From positions 1 to 5,896 of the forward strand of contig JBKPDW010000233.1 of NCBI GenBank assembly GCA_046728115.1: DNA of 5,896 nucleotides, read 5' to 3'. Every line of letters starts with the position of its first letter. Position 1 is the stretch's first letter. Source of the stretch: CAVSWN01 sp046728115 (GTDB taxonomy: Bacteria > Acidobacteriota > Vicinamibacteria > Vicinamibacterales > CAVVIG01). The notes under the pieces are model-generated. The model worked only from the letters and a program-made list of their open reading frames with translations, made no database searches and had not been told where the DNA came from. Shown here piece after piece: positions 5,818-5,896 of this stretch. The position numbers and the translations under genes were made by a program.

Positions 5818-5896
5818 ATGGACACATCGCCGGTCAGAGTTGGATATTGTCTGTCGCTCTCCGGCGCACTTGCATCGAACGGCAAGACAGCGCGGC
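5818..5896 (+). CDS. Periplasmic-binding-protein-fold (ABC transporter substrate-binding-like) protein, N-terminal part
   Basis: Only the first 26 codons are in the window; the gene runs off the right edge. RVGYCLSLSGALASNGKTAR (residues 7-26) looks like the first beta-strand and ligand loop of LivJ/amide-urea type binding proteins (type 1 periplasmic-binding fold), where hydrophobic-GYCLSLSG-PLA is typical. There is no signal peptide: the fold starts at about residue 6. The frame upstream is closed by a TAA at 5770 with no ATG, GTG or TTG in between, so an upstream start cannot supply one. A weak GAGAG (5804-5808) precedes the ATG by nine bases. The product may be a cytosolic ligand sensor, or may be exported some other way. 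The call rests on a short stretch. Confidence 0.6.
   Translation, partial: MDTSPVRVGYCLSLSGALASNGKTAR

Overview
The window is high-GC bacterial DNA. Hand-counted 60-base blocks in the NmrA-like gene give about 63-73% GC. It carries a multidrug-efflux operon end followed by a small redox/hydrolase gene cluster. The RND permease, the outer-membrane lipoprotein and the LolA-type lipobox show a Gram-negative with an outer membrane. Soil or environmental Proteobacteria or Acidobacteriota would fit, but no marker gene settles the phylum. TGA is used as a normal stop in several genes and TGG codes Trp, so the genetic code is the standard bacterial one.

Left part (1-2333, + strand): the C-terminal third of an AcrB-like RND permease, open at the left edge, overlaps by four bases the start of a complete OprM/NodT-type outer-membrane channel lipoprotein. 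Together these are the inner and outer membrane parts of a tripartite exporter. The periplasmic adaptor presumably lies to the left of the window. Convergent to it, only 27 bases away, is a minus-strand SnoaL/NTF2-fold gene (2361-2786).

Middle (2787-3194): a 408-base divergent intergenic region with no credible gene. Its most notable content is a pair of overlapping perfect palindromes at 3041-3065, a good operator candidate.

Right part (3195-5738, + strand): three closely spaced genes, each with a good ribosome binding site. They are a YcaC-like cysteine hydrolase (isochorismatase fold), an NmrA-like atypical SDR, and a zinc-free MDR/quinone oxidoreductase-like NADPH enzyme. The hydrolase is broken by an in-frame TGA four codons before its nucleophilic cysteine. 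The MDR gene ends at a TAA that is followed in the same frame by the family's usual C-terminal strand (HGKIVLHVV) and a second stop. Two lesions of the same kind in one cluster are the main oddity here. Either the cluster is decaying, or the assembly carries substitution errors.

Right edge (5818-5896): the first 26 codons of a periplasmic-binding-protein-fold gene (ABC transporter LivJ-like), which starts without a signal peptide.

I see no CRISPR array, tRNA, rRNA, insertion sequence or convincing intrinsic terminator. I found no previously undescribed system. The notable signals are the two in-frame stops and the overlapping palindromes.
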